This document shows positions 1 through 8,090 of a stretch of 64,000 bases of DNA, one piece after another (position 1 is the first letter of the stretch; each line of letters starts with the position of its first letter). Position numbers and translations under genes: made by a program. The DNA lies in contig NZ_KQ954289.1 of assembly GCF_001519055.1 (NCBI RefSeq), forward strand, positions 174,085-238,084, read 5' to 3'. Below the pieces are notes generated by a model. The model worked only from the letters and a program-made list of their open reading frames with translations. It did not search any database and was not told where the DNA came from. The DNA comes from Novosphingobium sp. Fuku2-ISO-50. GTDB lineage: Bacteria; Pseudomonadota; Alphaproteobacteria; Sphingomonadales; Sphingomonadaceae.

Positions 1-81
1 CTGGTGCTGAAGATGATAGGCCGATCCGATCCCGGAGATGCCCGCGCCCACAATCAGCACGTCGAAATGCTCTGCAGTCAT
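1..81 (-). CDS. FAD-dependent monooxygenase, N-terminal fragment
   Basis: Only the first 27 codons are inside the window; the gene runs off the left edge. The translation starts MTAEHFDVLIVGAGISGIGS, which contains the Rossmann FAD-binding motif GxGxxG at residues 11-16. The wording DVLIVGAGISGIGSAYHLQ is typical of flavin-containing or Baeyer-Villiger type monooxygenases. The ATG sits at the right-hand end of the fragment and the gene is transcribed away from crtY, so the two share a 240-bp divergent control region. The substrate cannot be told from this piece. Confidence 0.75.
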   Translation of the reverse strand, partial: MTAEHFDVLIVGAGISGIGSAYHLQHQ

Positions 82-103
82 GCCTTGTCCTCATCCTCTC
101 GGG

Positions 104-130
104 ACCGGGCGTGATTCTTTGCCGCCCGGT
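104..130. promoter_or_regulatory. 8-bp inverted repeat in the divergent region before crtY
   Basis: ACCGGGCG (104-111) is matched by CGCCCGGT (123-130) with an 11-nt spacer. It lies 23 bp upstream of the monooxygenase start codon, in the region shared with crtY. It could be an operator or a leader hairpin; no regulator gene lies beside it in the window. The rest of 82-321 holds no convincing gene. Confidence 0.3.
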
Positions 131-321
131 TCTCCATGCCTTCAGGGTTGCTTCAATGGAGCCAGCAAACCTTGATACATCTCAAATTGCAACCGAAATT
201 CGCAATACATTGCCGGGGTGCATTGCAAGGATTGGGCTGACCCGGCAAAGGCCCGCTTTTCTCCGTCTGTCCCGAAAGGGTTTGTTGCACGCGCGCGGGC
301 TTGCCCCTAACCCCCGTTGCC

Positions 322-1536
322 ATGGGCGCAACACAGGCTGACATCGCGATCCTCGGCGGCGGACTGGCAGGCGGTCTCGTCGCGCTGGCGCTTGCCCGCT
401 GGCGACCTGACTTGTCCGTCATGGTGTTCGAACGTGACGCGGCGCTGGGCGGCAACCATGTCTGGTCGTTTTTTGCGACCGATCTGTCCGCCGATGGCGA
501 AGAACTCGTTGCGCCGTTGGTCGATGCGGCATGGGCAGGCTATGATGTCCGCTTTCCCGACTATGTCCGGACGTTGGTCACACCCTATCGCGCGACGACG
601 TCGCATCGGCTCGATCGGGTGCTGCGCCAGGCCCTGCCCGCACAGGCCTTGGTGACAGGCGCGCACGTGGTTGCCTGCACGCCGACCGGTGTGACGCTTG
701 CCGATGGTCGGGAATTTGCCGCAGGCGCTGTGATCGATGCACGGGGCATTCATGATTTGCCATCTATTACAGGTGGTTGGCAAAAGTTTCTCGGACAACG
801 TCTGAAATTGGCGCGACCGCATCGATTGGCCCGGCCGATCGTGATGGATGCAACCGTTGCGCAACATGACGGCTATCGCTTTGTCTATTGCCTGCCGTTT
901 GCCAGCGACGAAGTCTTTGTCGAAGACACCTATTACGCCGACGATCCGGCGCTCGACCGCGATCTACTGGCCCAGCGGATTGCCGCCTATGCGCGCGCCA
1001 TGGGCTGGGAGGTGCTGGGCGTCGTGGCCGAAGAACAGGGCGTCCTGCCGGTCGTGGCCGGTGGGGATTTCGACCGCTTGCGCGGCGCGGCGGGCCATCG
1101 CGCCGCGCTGGCGGGCACGCGCGCCGGGCTGTTTCATCCGCTGACCAGCTATTCACTGCCCGATGGCCTGCGCTTTGCCGTGGCGCTGGCGCGATGGCCC
1201 GGCCTGGGCACCGATGACATCTCGACATTCTGTGAACAGTATGGCCGAAGCCATTGGAATAAAGGCTGGTACTATCGCATGCTGAGCGCCATGCTGTTTG
1301 CTGCGGCACAGCCCGCAGATCGCTATCGCGTGTTGCAGCGGTTTTACCGACTGGACCGACGTCTGATCGAGCGGTTCTATGCCGGACAATCCTCGCTGGC
1401 CGACAAGGCGCGCATTCTGGCCGGGCGTCCTCCGGTGCCGATCGGCGCCGCGCTGGGCGTGTTGACCGGCCTTGGTGCGCGGGCAAACCAACTCGATCAG
1501 GGCCAACTCGATCAGGTGTCGGGCGGAATTTCATGA
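322..1536 (+). CDS. crtY: Lycopene beta-cyclase
   Basis: The enzyme closes both ends of lycopene to give beta-carotene at the membrane. The protein (404 aa from this ATG) begins with an FAD/NAD-binding Rossmann motif ILGGGLAGG and carries the CrtY family blocks GGNHVWSFF, a VIDARG segment near residue 150, and FVYCLPF followed by EVFVEDTYY. Length matches CrtY of other proteobacteria (about 380-405 aa). An in-frame TTG at 301 would add seven residues; neither start has a clear ribosome site, and ATG 322 is preferred because it directly precedes the nucleotide-binding strand. It is followed after 58 bp by crtI. The last codons contain a 15-bp tandem duplication. Confidence 0.93.
   Translation: MGATQADIAILGGGLAGGLVALALARWRPDLSVMVFERDAALGGNHVWSFFATDLSADGEELVAPLVDAAWAGYDVRFPDYVRTLVTPYRATTSHRLDRVLRQALPAQALVTGAHVVACTPTGVTLADGREFAAGAVIDARGIHDLPSITGGWQKFLGQRLKLARPHRLARPIVMDATVAQHDGYRFVYCLPFASDEVFVEDTYYADDPALDRDLLAQRIAAYARAMGWEVLGVVAEEQGVLPVVAGGDFDRLRGAAGHRAALAGTRAGLFHPLTSYSLPDGLRFAVALARWPGLGTDDISTFCEQYGRSHWNKGWYYRMLSAMLFAAAQPADRYRVLQRFYRLDRRLIERFYAGQSSLADKARILAGRPPVPIGAALGVLTGLGARANQLDQGQLDQVSGGIS
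1488..1517 (+). repeat. 15-bp tandem duplication at the 3' end of crtY
   Basis: CCAACTCGATCAGGG at 1488-1502 is followed directly by CCAACTCGATCAGGT at 1503-1517. It duplicates five residues (NQLDQ then GQLDQ) in the last 16 amino acids of CrtY, beyond the conserved core, so it probably does not affect activity. Confidence 0.9.
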
Positions 1537-1594
1537 CATCGGGTAAAACATCGGCCCTGAGCGCAAGCCGGGCCATAGTAAGGAAATCGCGACG

Positions 1595-3073
1595 ATGAAA
1601 CGGGCATGTGTCATCGGAGCCGGGATCGGCGGACTGGCGCTCGCCATCCGCCTGCAATCGGCCGGAATCGCCACAACCTTGGTCGAGGCGCGCGACAAGC
1701 CGGGTGGGCGCGCCTATTTCTGGGAACGCGACGGATTTACCTTCGACGCCGGGCCGACCGTGATCACCGATCCGCCCTGCCTCGAAGAACTGTGGGCGCT
1801 GACCGGACATCGCCTGTCCGAAGATGTCGAATTGATGCCGGTGATGCCATTCTATCGGCTCAACTGGCCCGACGGGACCAATTTCGACTATTCCAACGAC
1901 GATACCGCGTTGCGCGCCGAAATTGCAAAAATAAGCCCAAGAGATGTAGCGGGTTATGAGGAATTCCTCGAATATTCCGCAGGTGTCTACCGCGAGGGCT
2001 ATGTCAAGCTCGGCGCAGTGCCGTTTCTCGATTTCGCCAGCATGATCAAGGCAGCGCCTGCGCTCGCGCGCTATCAGGCATGGCGCTCGGTCTACGCGAT
2101 GGTGTCGAAATTCATCGAAAGCGAAAAGCTGCGCGAAGCGTTCAGTTTTCATTCGCTGCTGGTCGGCGGCAATCCGATGACCACCAGTGCGATCTATGCG
2201 CTGATCCACAAGCTCGAAAAGGACGGCGGCGTGTGGTGGGCCAAAGGGGGCACCAATCGCCTGATCGCGGGCATGGTGCGTCATTTCGAACGGATCGGCG
2301 GCGAAGTGCGCCTGGGCGATCCGGTTTCGCGGATCGAGACGCTGGGCAATCGCGTGACCGGGGTAATCACGCAGAGCGGTTGGCAGGCCAATTTCGACGC
2401 GGTCGCCTCGAATGCGGATCTCGTCCATTCCTATCGCGACCTGCTGGGCGACAACGCCTATGCGAAGCGCCATGCCAAATCGCTCGTAAAAAAGCGTTTC
2501 TCGCCGAGCCTGTTTGTCGTCCATTTCGGCATCACCGGCACCTGGCCGGGGATCGCGCACCACATGATCCTGTTCGGACCGCGCTACAAAGGCCTGCTCG
2601 ACGACATCTACAAATATGGCGTGCTGCCGCAGGATTTCTCGATCTATCTGCATCACCCGACGGTGACCGATCCAGGCATGGCGCCCGAAGGGATGAGCAC
2701 GTTCTACGCGCTCGTTCCGGTGGCCAATATGGGCAAGCTGCCGCTGGATTGGGACGAGATCGGCCCGATCCTTGAAAAACGCGTGCTCGACGAAGTCGGC
2801 CGTCGCCTCATTCCCGACATTCACAGCCGTATCGTAACGAAATTCCACTATACGCCGGCCGATTTCAGTCACGATCTTGCCGCGCATCTGGGCAGTGCCT
2901 TCAGCCTCGAACCGCTCCTGACACAAAGCGCATTTTTCCGCGCGCATAACCGTGACGATGCCATCTCGAACCTGTATCTGGTCGGTGCCGGCACCCATCC
3001 CGGGGCGGGCATTCCCGGCGTCGTCGGCAGTGCCAAGGCGACCGCACGGCTGATGGTGGAGGATCTTGCTTGA
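1595..3073 (+). CDS. crtI: Phytoene desaturase (lycopene-forming)
   Basis: CrtI introduces double bonds into phytoene to make lycopene, using FAD. The 492-aa product has the N-terminal dinucleotide motif VIGAGIGGLALAIRL at residues 6-20, the family block GGRAYFWERDGFTFDAGPT, and the C-terminal bacterial-type signature GAGTHPGAGIPGV followed by SAKATA. The length equals the usual 490-500 aa. AAGGA at 1582-1586 precedes the ATG. The stop TGA overlaps the TTG start of the next gene, so translation is probably coupled. It lies between crtY and crtB, giving phytoene to beta-carotene in one unit once phytoene is made by CrtB. Confidence 0.96.
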   Translation: MKRACVIGAGIGGLALAIRLQSAGIATTLVEARDKPGGRAYFWERDGFTFDAGPTVITDPPCLEELWALTGHRLSEDVELMPVMPFYRLNWPDGTNFDYSNDDTALRAEIAKISPRDVAGYEEFLEYSAGVYREGYVKLGAVPFLDFASMIKAAPALARYQAWRSVYAMVSKFIESEKLREAFSFHSLLVGGNPMTTSAIYALIHKLEKDGGVWWAKGGTNRLIAGMVRHFERIGGEVRLGDPVSRIETLGNRVTGVITQSGWQANFDAVASNADLVHSYRDLLGDNAYAKRHAKSLVKKRFSPSLFVVHFGITGTWPGIAHHMILFGPRYKGLLDDIYKYGVLPQDFSIYLHHPTVTDPGMAPEGMSTFYALVPVANMGKLPLDWDEIGPILEKRVLDEVGRRLIPDIHSRIVTKFHYTPADFSHDLAAHLGSAFSLEPLLTQSAFFRAHNRDDAISNLYLVGAGTHPGAGIPGVVGSAKATARLMVEDLA

Positions 3074-3651
3074 AACGGATTGCGGTCTATTGCGGATCGG
3101 CCACACCCGCCGATGAACGTTATGTTGCGCTGGCGCGCGAGGTCGGCCAAACGCTCGCAACGCGTAACATCGGCGTCGTCTATGGCGGCGGAATGCGGGG
3201 ATTGATGGGGGCAGTCGCACAAGGCGCGCTCGATGCCGGGGGCGAAGTCATCGGCGTGATTCCCGAGGCGCTGGCCATTGCGGAAATCGCCAATCCGGGC
3301 TGCACCGATCTGCGTGTGGTAACGGGCATGCACGAGCGCAAGCGCGCCTTTGTCGACTTGTCCGATGGATTTCTGACTCTGCCCGGCGGGGTCGGCACGA
3401 TGGATGAATTGTGGGAAGCGGTCAGTTGGTCGCAGCTCGGCTATCATGCCAAGCCGGTGGGCCTGCTCAACGCCTTCGGCTTTTTCGATCATTTGCTGGC
3501 GTTCAATCATCACATGGTCGCCACCGGATTCGTGCGGCAATCGCACGCCGGGATCATCATGGCAGAGCCCGATCTCGACCTTCTGTTGGCGCGCATGACC
3601 GGGCACGAGCCCCATGTCCCGATCTTTGGGATGAAAGCATCGGACCTGTAA
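3070..3651 (+). CDS. LOG-family (TIGR00730) nucleoside 5'-monophosphate phosphoribohydrolase-like protein
   Basis: The 193-aa protein has the Rossmann-like start AVYCGSA, the block VVYGGGMRGLMG and the family signature LPGGVGTMDELWEA, including PGGxGTxxE. Characterised LOG proteins release free cytokinin bases from their nucleotides or hydrolyse AMP; older annotation calls them lysine decarboxylases, which is not supported. The start is TTG overlapping the crtI stop (TTGA), and crtB begins one base after its stop. It is therefore embedded in the carotenoid operon, although no carotenoid step needs this chemistry. The substrate here is unknown. Confidence 0.85.
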   Translation: MKRIAVYCGSATPADERYVALAREVGQTLATRNIGVVYGGGMRGLMGAVAQGALDAGGEVIGVIPEALAIAEIANPGCTDLRVVTGMHERKRAFVDLSDGFLTLPGGVGTMDELWEAVSWSQLGYHAKPVGLLNAFGFFDHLLAFNHHMVATGFVRQSHAGIIMAEPDLDLLLARMTGHEPHVPIFGMKASDL

Positions 3652-3652
3652 C

Positions 3653-4621
3653 GTGACGCCCGGCGCCAACGCTCGGCGAGCCCATCTTGTAACGCTGGCG
3701 GCGGCGATGATCGCCGAAGGTTCGAAAAGTTTCGCCGCCGCCAGCCGTCTGTTCGATCGCGTCACGCGCGAACGCGTCTGGCTGCTTTATGCCTGGTGCC
3801 GGCGTTGCGACGACCTGATCGACGGGCAGGATCTTGGCGGCAAACTGGGTGACAGCAGTGACGTCACGGTACGACTGGAGCAAGTTCGTGCGCTCACGAG
3901 CCGGGCGCTGCGCGGCGAGGATACCGACGATGCCGCGTTTGCCTGCCTTGGCGTAGTCGCCGCCGAAACCGGGCTGACGCAAGCGATGGCCGACGCGGTG
4001 ATAGCGGGCTTTGCGCTCGATGCCATGGAATGGCACCCGCGCTCCGAGGCTGACCTGATGCGCTATTGCTGGCATGTCGCGGGCGCGGTCGGCGTGATGA
4101 TGGCGGTGGTCATGGGGGTCGATCCGGACGATAACGAGACGCTCGAACGTGCATGCGACCTGGGTCTGGCGTTTCAACTGGCCAATATCGCCCGCGACCT
4201 GGCCGAAGATAACGCGGCGCAACGCTGTTACCTGCCCGCCGAATGGCTGGCCGAGGCGGATATTCCTCCGGGCGAAGAATTGAAACCGCCGTATCGTAAC
4301 GCGCTCGCGGGGCTGGCCCGGCGCCTTTGCCGACTTGCGGCGGCGCACGAAAGCTCGGCACGGATCGGGGCGCGTCGGCTCGGCTGGCGCCAGCGCTGGG
4401 CGATCCTTGCCGCAGCGGGGATTTATGGCGACATTGCCCGACAAGTCGAACGGCGCGGCAGCAAGGCGTGGGACAGCCGTACCGTCGTCAGTAACGCCCG
4501 CAAGATCGGGTGGATCGCGCGTGCTTTGATGCAGAGCGCCTTGCCCGTGATGGCACGAACGCGGCGAGAAGCACAGGCCCGGCACTTTACCCTGCACGAG
4601 CTTTCCCAATCACCCCAATGA
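3653..4621 (+). CDS. crtB: Phytoene synthase
   Basis: CrtB condenses two geranylgeranyl diphosphates to phytoene, the first committed carotenoid step. The 322-aa product shows both aspartate-rich substrate-binding motifs of squalene/phytoene synthases: RRCDDLID (about residues 51-57) and ARDLAEDNAAQRCYLP (about 180-196). The start is GTG, one base after the preceding stop. No crtE, crtZ or glycosylation genes are in the window, so GGPP supply and any hydroxylation are encoded elsewhere. Confidence 0.95.
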   Translation: MTPGANARRAHLVTLAAAMIAEGSKSFAAASRLFDRVTRERVWLLYAWCRRCDDLIDGQDLGGKLGDSSDVTVRLEQVRALTSRALRGEDTDDAAFACLGVVAAETGLTQAMADAVIAGFALDAMEWHPRSEADLMRYCWHVAGAVGVMMAVVMGVDPDDNETLERACDLGLAFQLANIARDLAEDNAAQRCYLPAEWLAEADIPPGEELKPPYRNALAGLARRLCRLAAAHESSARIGARRLGWRQRWAILAAAGIYGDIARQVERRGSKAWDSRTVVSNARKIGWIARALMQSALPVMARTRREAQARHFTLHELSQSPQ

Positions 4622-4666
4622 GGGCATAGTGTAACCGGATCGCGTAGCGCAGCGAAGAGGGGAATG

Positions 4667-5494
4667 ATGACCATGCCCGATCCCGTGCCGCCCCCCGCCT
4701 TGATCTATCGCACGCGCCTGCCCGTGCGGCTGTGGCACTGGACCAATGCGCTGACGGTCTTTGTCATGCTGATGAGCGGGCTGATGATCTTCAACGCGCA
4801 TCCCCGGCTCTATTGGGGGGCCTACGGCGCCAATTTCGATCATGCCTGGCTCGAGATCGGTAGCCGAGGTACCACCGGTTATGTGACGCTGCTTGGGGTG
4901 GAGATTCCGACCACGGGGGTACTGGGCTATGCGATGGGCACGGCCGAAGCCTTTCCACCGCTGATCACCATTCCTTCGCACTATGATCTGGCGACCGCGC
5001 GCCTGTGGCATTTCGCCTTTGCCTGGGTGCTGGTCATTGGCTGGGTGTTTTTCTGCATTTACATGATTTTTTCCAATCATTTATGGAATACTCTTCTGCT
5101 TTCGCATGAGGAAATGCGCGGGACATCGCTGTGGCGCGACATCAAGGCGCATGCCCGCCTGCGCCTGCCCCGTGGCGAGGCGGCGCGGCATTACAATCCC
5201 TTGCAGAAAATCGCCTATCTGCTCGTGTTGTTCGGATTTCTGCCGTTGATGGTGCTGACCGGGCTGGCCATGTCGCCGGCGATGGATGCCGCCTGGCCGT
5301 GGCTGCTGGTGCTGTTCGACGGGCGCCAGTCGGCGCGATCGCTGCATTTCCTCGGCGCCGGGGCCTTCGCGGCGTTCATTATGGTTCACCTTGTCATGGT
5401 CGTGCTGGCCGGGCCGATCAACGAACTGCGCTCGATGATCACCGGATGGTATCGCCTGCCGCCGGAAAGACGCGTGCCGGAGGATCGGGCATGA
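4667..5494 (+). CDS. Membrane cytochrome b (b561/hydrogenase b-type family)
   Basis: About 275 aa with at least four hydrophobic segments: near residues 25-45, 115-137, 180-202 and 225-250. Histidines lie at helix ends in VRLWHWTNALT, RLWHFAFAWV, SLHFLGAG and MVHLVMVV, the pattern of di-heme b-type cytochromes that anchor periplasmic oxidoreductases. The molybdopterin protein downstream overlaps its stop by ATGA, so this is its probable electron partner. An ATG at 4664 is directly adjacent to the purine-rich AGGGGA, so ATG 4667 was chosen for spacing from GAGG. Confidence 0.85.
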   Translation: MTMPDPVPPPALIYRTRLPVRLWHWTNALTVFVMLMSGLMIFNAHPRLYWGAYGANFDHAWLEIGSRGTTGYVTLLGVEIPTTGVLGYAMGTAEAFPPLITIPSHYDLATARLWHFAFAWVLVIGWVFFCIYMIFSNHLWNTLLLSHEEMRGTSLWRDIKAHARLRLPRGEAARHYNPLQKIAYLLVLFGFLPLMVLTGLAMSPAMDAAWPWLLVLFDGRQSARSLHFLGAGAFAAFIMVHLVMVVLAGPINELRSMITGWYRLPPERRVPEDRA

Positions 5495-6246
5495 CCGGAC
5501 TTGTTTCCCGGCGCAATCTGCTCGTCGGCGGTGGCAGCCTGCTGCTCGCCGGGTGTGATCGCGTGTCATCCTCGCCCACCGTGCGCGAGACGCTGTCATG
5601 GGGTGAAAGGGCCTCGCGCAGCGCACAACGCTGGCTGATCGGCGATCGGCAGGCGCTGGCGAGCGAATTCACCCGCGCCGACCTGTCGCCGGTGTTTCGC
5701 GTCAATGGTTCGACGCACGTCACGGCGGCCGATTATATGCGCCATGCGGCAAACGGATTTGCCGACTGGACGCTGGCGGTCGACGGACTCGTTGCGCAGC
5801 CGTTGTCGCTGTCGCTCGGTGCCTTGCGCGCGGCGCCGTCGCGTACGCAGATCACCCGGCATGATTGCGTCGAAGGGTGGAGCGCGATTGCCGAATGGAC
5901 CGGGGTGCCGCTGGGCCTGCTGCTGCGCCGCGCCGGGCTGAGTACCCGCGCGCGCTATATCGTGTTTCACTGCGCCGACAGCCTGGCCGGCAAACCCTAT
6001 TACGAAAGCATCGATCTGGTCGACGCATTCCATCCCCAGACGATCCTGGCCTACGCCATGAACCGGGCGCCGCTGCCCATCGGCCACGGCGCGCCGCTGC
6101 GCCTGCGCGTCGAGCGGCAGTTGGGCTACAAACACGCAAAATACGTCATGCGCATCGAAGCGGTCGAAAGCTTGTCAGGACTTCACGGCGGCAAAGGCGG
6201 CTTCTGGGAAGATGCCCACGATTACCAGTGGTATGCCGGAATCTAG
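5491..6246 (+). CDS. Molybdopterin-dependent oxidoreductase, sulfite oxidase fold, exported
   Basis: The 251-aa product starts with SRRNLLVGGGSLLLAGC, which combines a twin-arginine motif with a lipobox cysteine, so it is predicted to be Tat-exported and lipid-anchored. The core has HDCVEGWSAIAEWTGVPL, in which the Cys is the expected molybdenum ligand of the sulfite oxidase/YedY fold, and RQLGYKHAKYVMRIE near the end. It overlaps the cytochrome b gene by four bases and both should form one membrane complex passing electrons to or from the quinone pool. The substrate is not evident. Its stop overlaps the stop of the convergent epimerase gene by four bases. Confidence 0.85.
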   Translation: MTGLVSRRNLLVGGGSLLLAGCDRVSSSPTVRETLSWGERASRSAQRWLIGDRQALASEFTRADLSPVFRVNGSTHVTAADYMRHAANGFADWTLAVDGLVAQPLSLSLGALRAAPSRTQITRHDCVEGWSAIAEWTGVPLGLLLRRAGLSTRARYIVFHCADSLAGKPYYESIDLVDAFHPQTILAYAMNRAPLPIGHGAPLRLRVERQLGYKHAKYVMRIEAVESLSGLHGGKGGFWEDAHDYQWYAGI

Positions 6247-7259
6247 ACGCGAACGATCCCCCGGTCGATCAGGCTGAGCGCGCAATCGACGATCGATTGT
6301 TCCGCCGGGCGCGTTTTCCAGCCCAGCACTTTGAGCGCATGGCCGGCGTCGACATCGCGCACATTGCCCAGTTCGCCGGTGATCTGGCGGATCATCGGGT
6401 TAAACCGTGCCGAAAACCGCACCAGCCAATCGGGCAGGCGCCGCATCGGGACTTTGCGCGCATGGTCCGGCAGCCGCGTCTTGAGCACGCGCGCCACATC
6501 GACCAGCTTCATGAACGGGCCCGAAGCGATGAACCGCTCGCCCGCAATTCCCGGCGCAGTCAGCGCGCGCAGATGCAGATCGGCAACATCGCGCACGTCG
6601 ACAATGCCAAAGCCGAGATCGGGGCATCCGGGCAGCAGCCCGCCCAGCAATTGCCGCACGACCTCGATCGAGGCGGAAAAATCATCGCTCCATACCGGCC
6701 CGAGCACGGCCGCCGGGTTGATCGAGACGAATTCCATTGCCCCGCCCTCAGCCGTAATCCAGTCGCGCGCGGCGCGTTCGGCAATCGTCTTGGATTTGAC
6801 ATAGGCATAGACATCGTTGCCCGCCAGATTGGTCCAGTCGGTCTCGGTAAACCGGTGTACGCCTTTCCCATGGCCATAAGCGATCGCGGCAACCGACGAT
6901 GTCTGAACAAACCGCGTAACGCCCGCCTCGCGCGCAAAGCGAAGCGCACGCAGCACGCCTTCGCGGGCCGGTACGATCAAGTCATCCTCGTGATCGGGGG
7001 CGTTGGTGCTGAATGGCGAGGCGACATGCGCGACATGGCTGCACCCGGCCATCGCTTCGGCCCAACCGGCATCGGCGGTCAGATCCGCCGTGAAAAAACG
7101 CAGGCTGTCGGCAGTGCCGCCCAACAGGCCGCGCAAGCGCACCTCGCGCGCCGGATTGCGCAGTGTGGTGCGCACTTGCCAGCCTTCGGCCAGCGCCTGT
7201 TGTATCAGGAATCCGGCGATATAGCCGCTGCCCCCGGTGACCAGGACCGTGCCCGTCAT
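6243..7259 (-). CDS. NAD-dependent epimerase / dihydroflavonol reductase-like protein
   Basis: An extended short-chain dehydrogenase of 338 aa. The N-terminus TVLVTGGSGYIAGFLIQQ contains the TGxxGxxG cofactor motif, and YVKSKTIAERAARDW supplies the YxxxK catalytic pair with an upstream serine (TSSVAAIA). The overall pattern (VAHVASPF, INPAAVLGPVW) matches dihydroflavonol 4-reductase-like and aldehyde reductase subfamilies. The substrate is unknown. It is followed, with 27 bases separating them, by another SDR gene on the same strand upstream of it, so the two may be cotranscribed. Confidence 0.82.
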   Translation of the reverse strand: MTGTVLVTGGSGYIAGFLIQQALAEGWQVRTTLRNPAREVRLRGLLGGTADSLRFFTADLTADAGWAEAMAGCSHVAHVASPFSTNAPDHEDDLIVPAREGVLRALRFAREAGVTRFVQTSSVAAIAYGHGKGVHRFTETDWTNLAGNDVYAYVKSKTIAERAARDWITAEGGAMEFVSINPAAVLGPVWSDDFSASIEVVRQLLGGLLPGCPDLGFGIVDVRDVADLHLRALTAPGIAGERFIASGPFMKLVDVARVLKTRLPDHARKVPMRRLPDWLVRFSARFNPMIRQITGELGNVRDVDAGHALKVLGWKTRPAEQSIVDCALSLIDRGIVRV

Positions 7260-7286
7260 GTTGCCCCCTTCCCCCTCTGTTGTTTT

Positions 7287-8009
7287 TTAGAATCCGATCA
7301 TGATCCGCCGTACCGCCCAGGGCGCGACCTGATTGATCGCTTTCAGAGCACGCACCATGCCGACATTGGCTTCATCGGCATTGGCGCGCATCGCCGCCAC
7401 GATCTGGCGCGCGCATTCCTGCGCCGAGAGTTTGCGCCCGCCGCGCTCACTGGTCATCGCCGTATCGACCAGCGGCGGCAACGCTTCGAGCACGTGAACG
7501 CGCGTCGCCTTGAGCTGCGCGCGCAACGACTGGGTATAGCTGCGCATCGCCGCCTTGGACGCACAATAGACCGGCGCTCCCGCGCTCGGCGCGATGGCGA
7601 GCCCCGAGGTGACGTTGACGATCATCGCCTCGGGCCGGGCCTGCAATGCCGTCATCAGGCCGACGATCAACCGGATCGGCGCATGGACATTGAGCCAGAG
7701 CGTGCGCTCGTCATCGGCCGGATCGGGCATGCCTGCGCGGAAATCATGCGCCGCCCCCATGCCTGCATTGTTGACCAGTACGTCGATCGTCCGTCCCGAG
7801 AGCGTCTGCAGGACCGCGTCGACCCCAGCGGACCCGGTCAGATCGGCACAGATCGTTTCCATCCCTTCGCTGCGCGCGCGCGAAAGCCGATCGGGGTCGC
7901 GCCCGGTCACGATCACCTGCGCGCCCAGAGCTTGCAATTGCAGCGCGATTTGCCGCCCGATGCCGTCGGTCCCGCCGGTAACAAGCGCCACTTTGCCCGC
8001 GAACTGCAT
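7287..8009 (-). CDS. Short-chain dehydrogenase/reductase, DltE-like
   Basis: Classical SDR of 240 aa: cofactor motif VALVTGGTDGIGRQ (TGxxxGIG), LVNNAGMGAAHDF (NNAG), a serine in VNVTSGLA and the catalytic YCASKAA (YxxxK). The second half (HVLEALPPLVDTAMT) resembles DltE/YdfG-like oxidoreductases. Nothing in the context gives the substrate. It is transcribed toward the epimerase-like gene with a 27-bp gap. Confidence 0.85.
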   Translation of the reverse strand: MQFAGKVALVTGGTDGIGRQIALQLQALGAQVIVTGRDPDRLSRARSEGMETICADLTGSAGVDAVLQTLSGRTIDVLVNNAGMGAAHDFRAGMPDPADDERTLWLNVHAPIRLIVGLMTALQARPEAMIVNVTSGLAIAPSAGAPVYCASKAAMRSYTQSLRAQLKATRVHVLEALPPLVDTAMTSERGGRKLSAQECARQIVAAMRANADEANVGMVRALKAINQVAPWAVRRIMIGF

Positions 8010-8090
8010 CGATTTCCCCTGTTCGTGTCATTATCGCGCCAACAATACCCATTCAGTTGCTATGTGCAACGGAATTGACGGCATGGGGAA

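Noticed and set aside
767..3220. Long minus-strand open frame of 817 codons opposite crtY and crtI
   Set aside because: It is antisense to two genes with clear motifs, has no recognised domain and the Arg/His/Gln-rich composition typical of shadows in high-GC DNA.
5865..8078. Long plus-strand open frame of 737 codons
   Set aside because: It covers the molybdoenzyme end and runs antisense to the epimerase and SDR genes; no protein-like motif.
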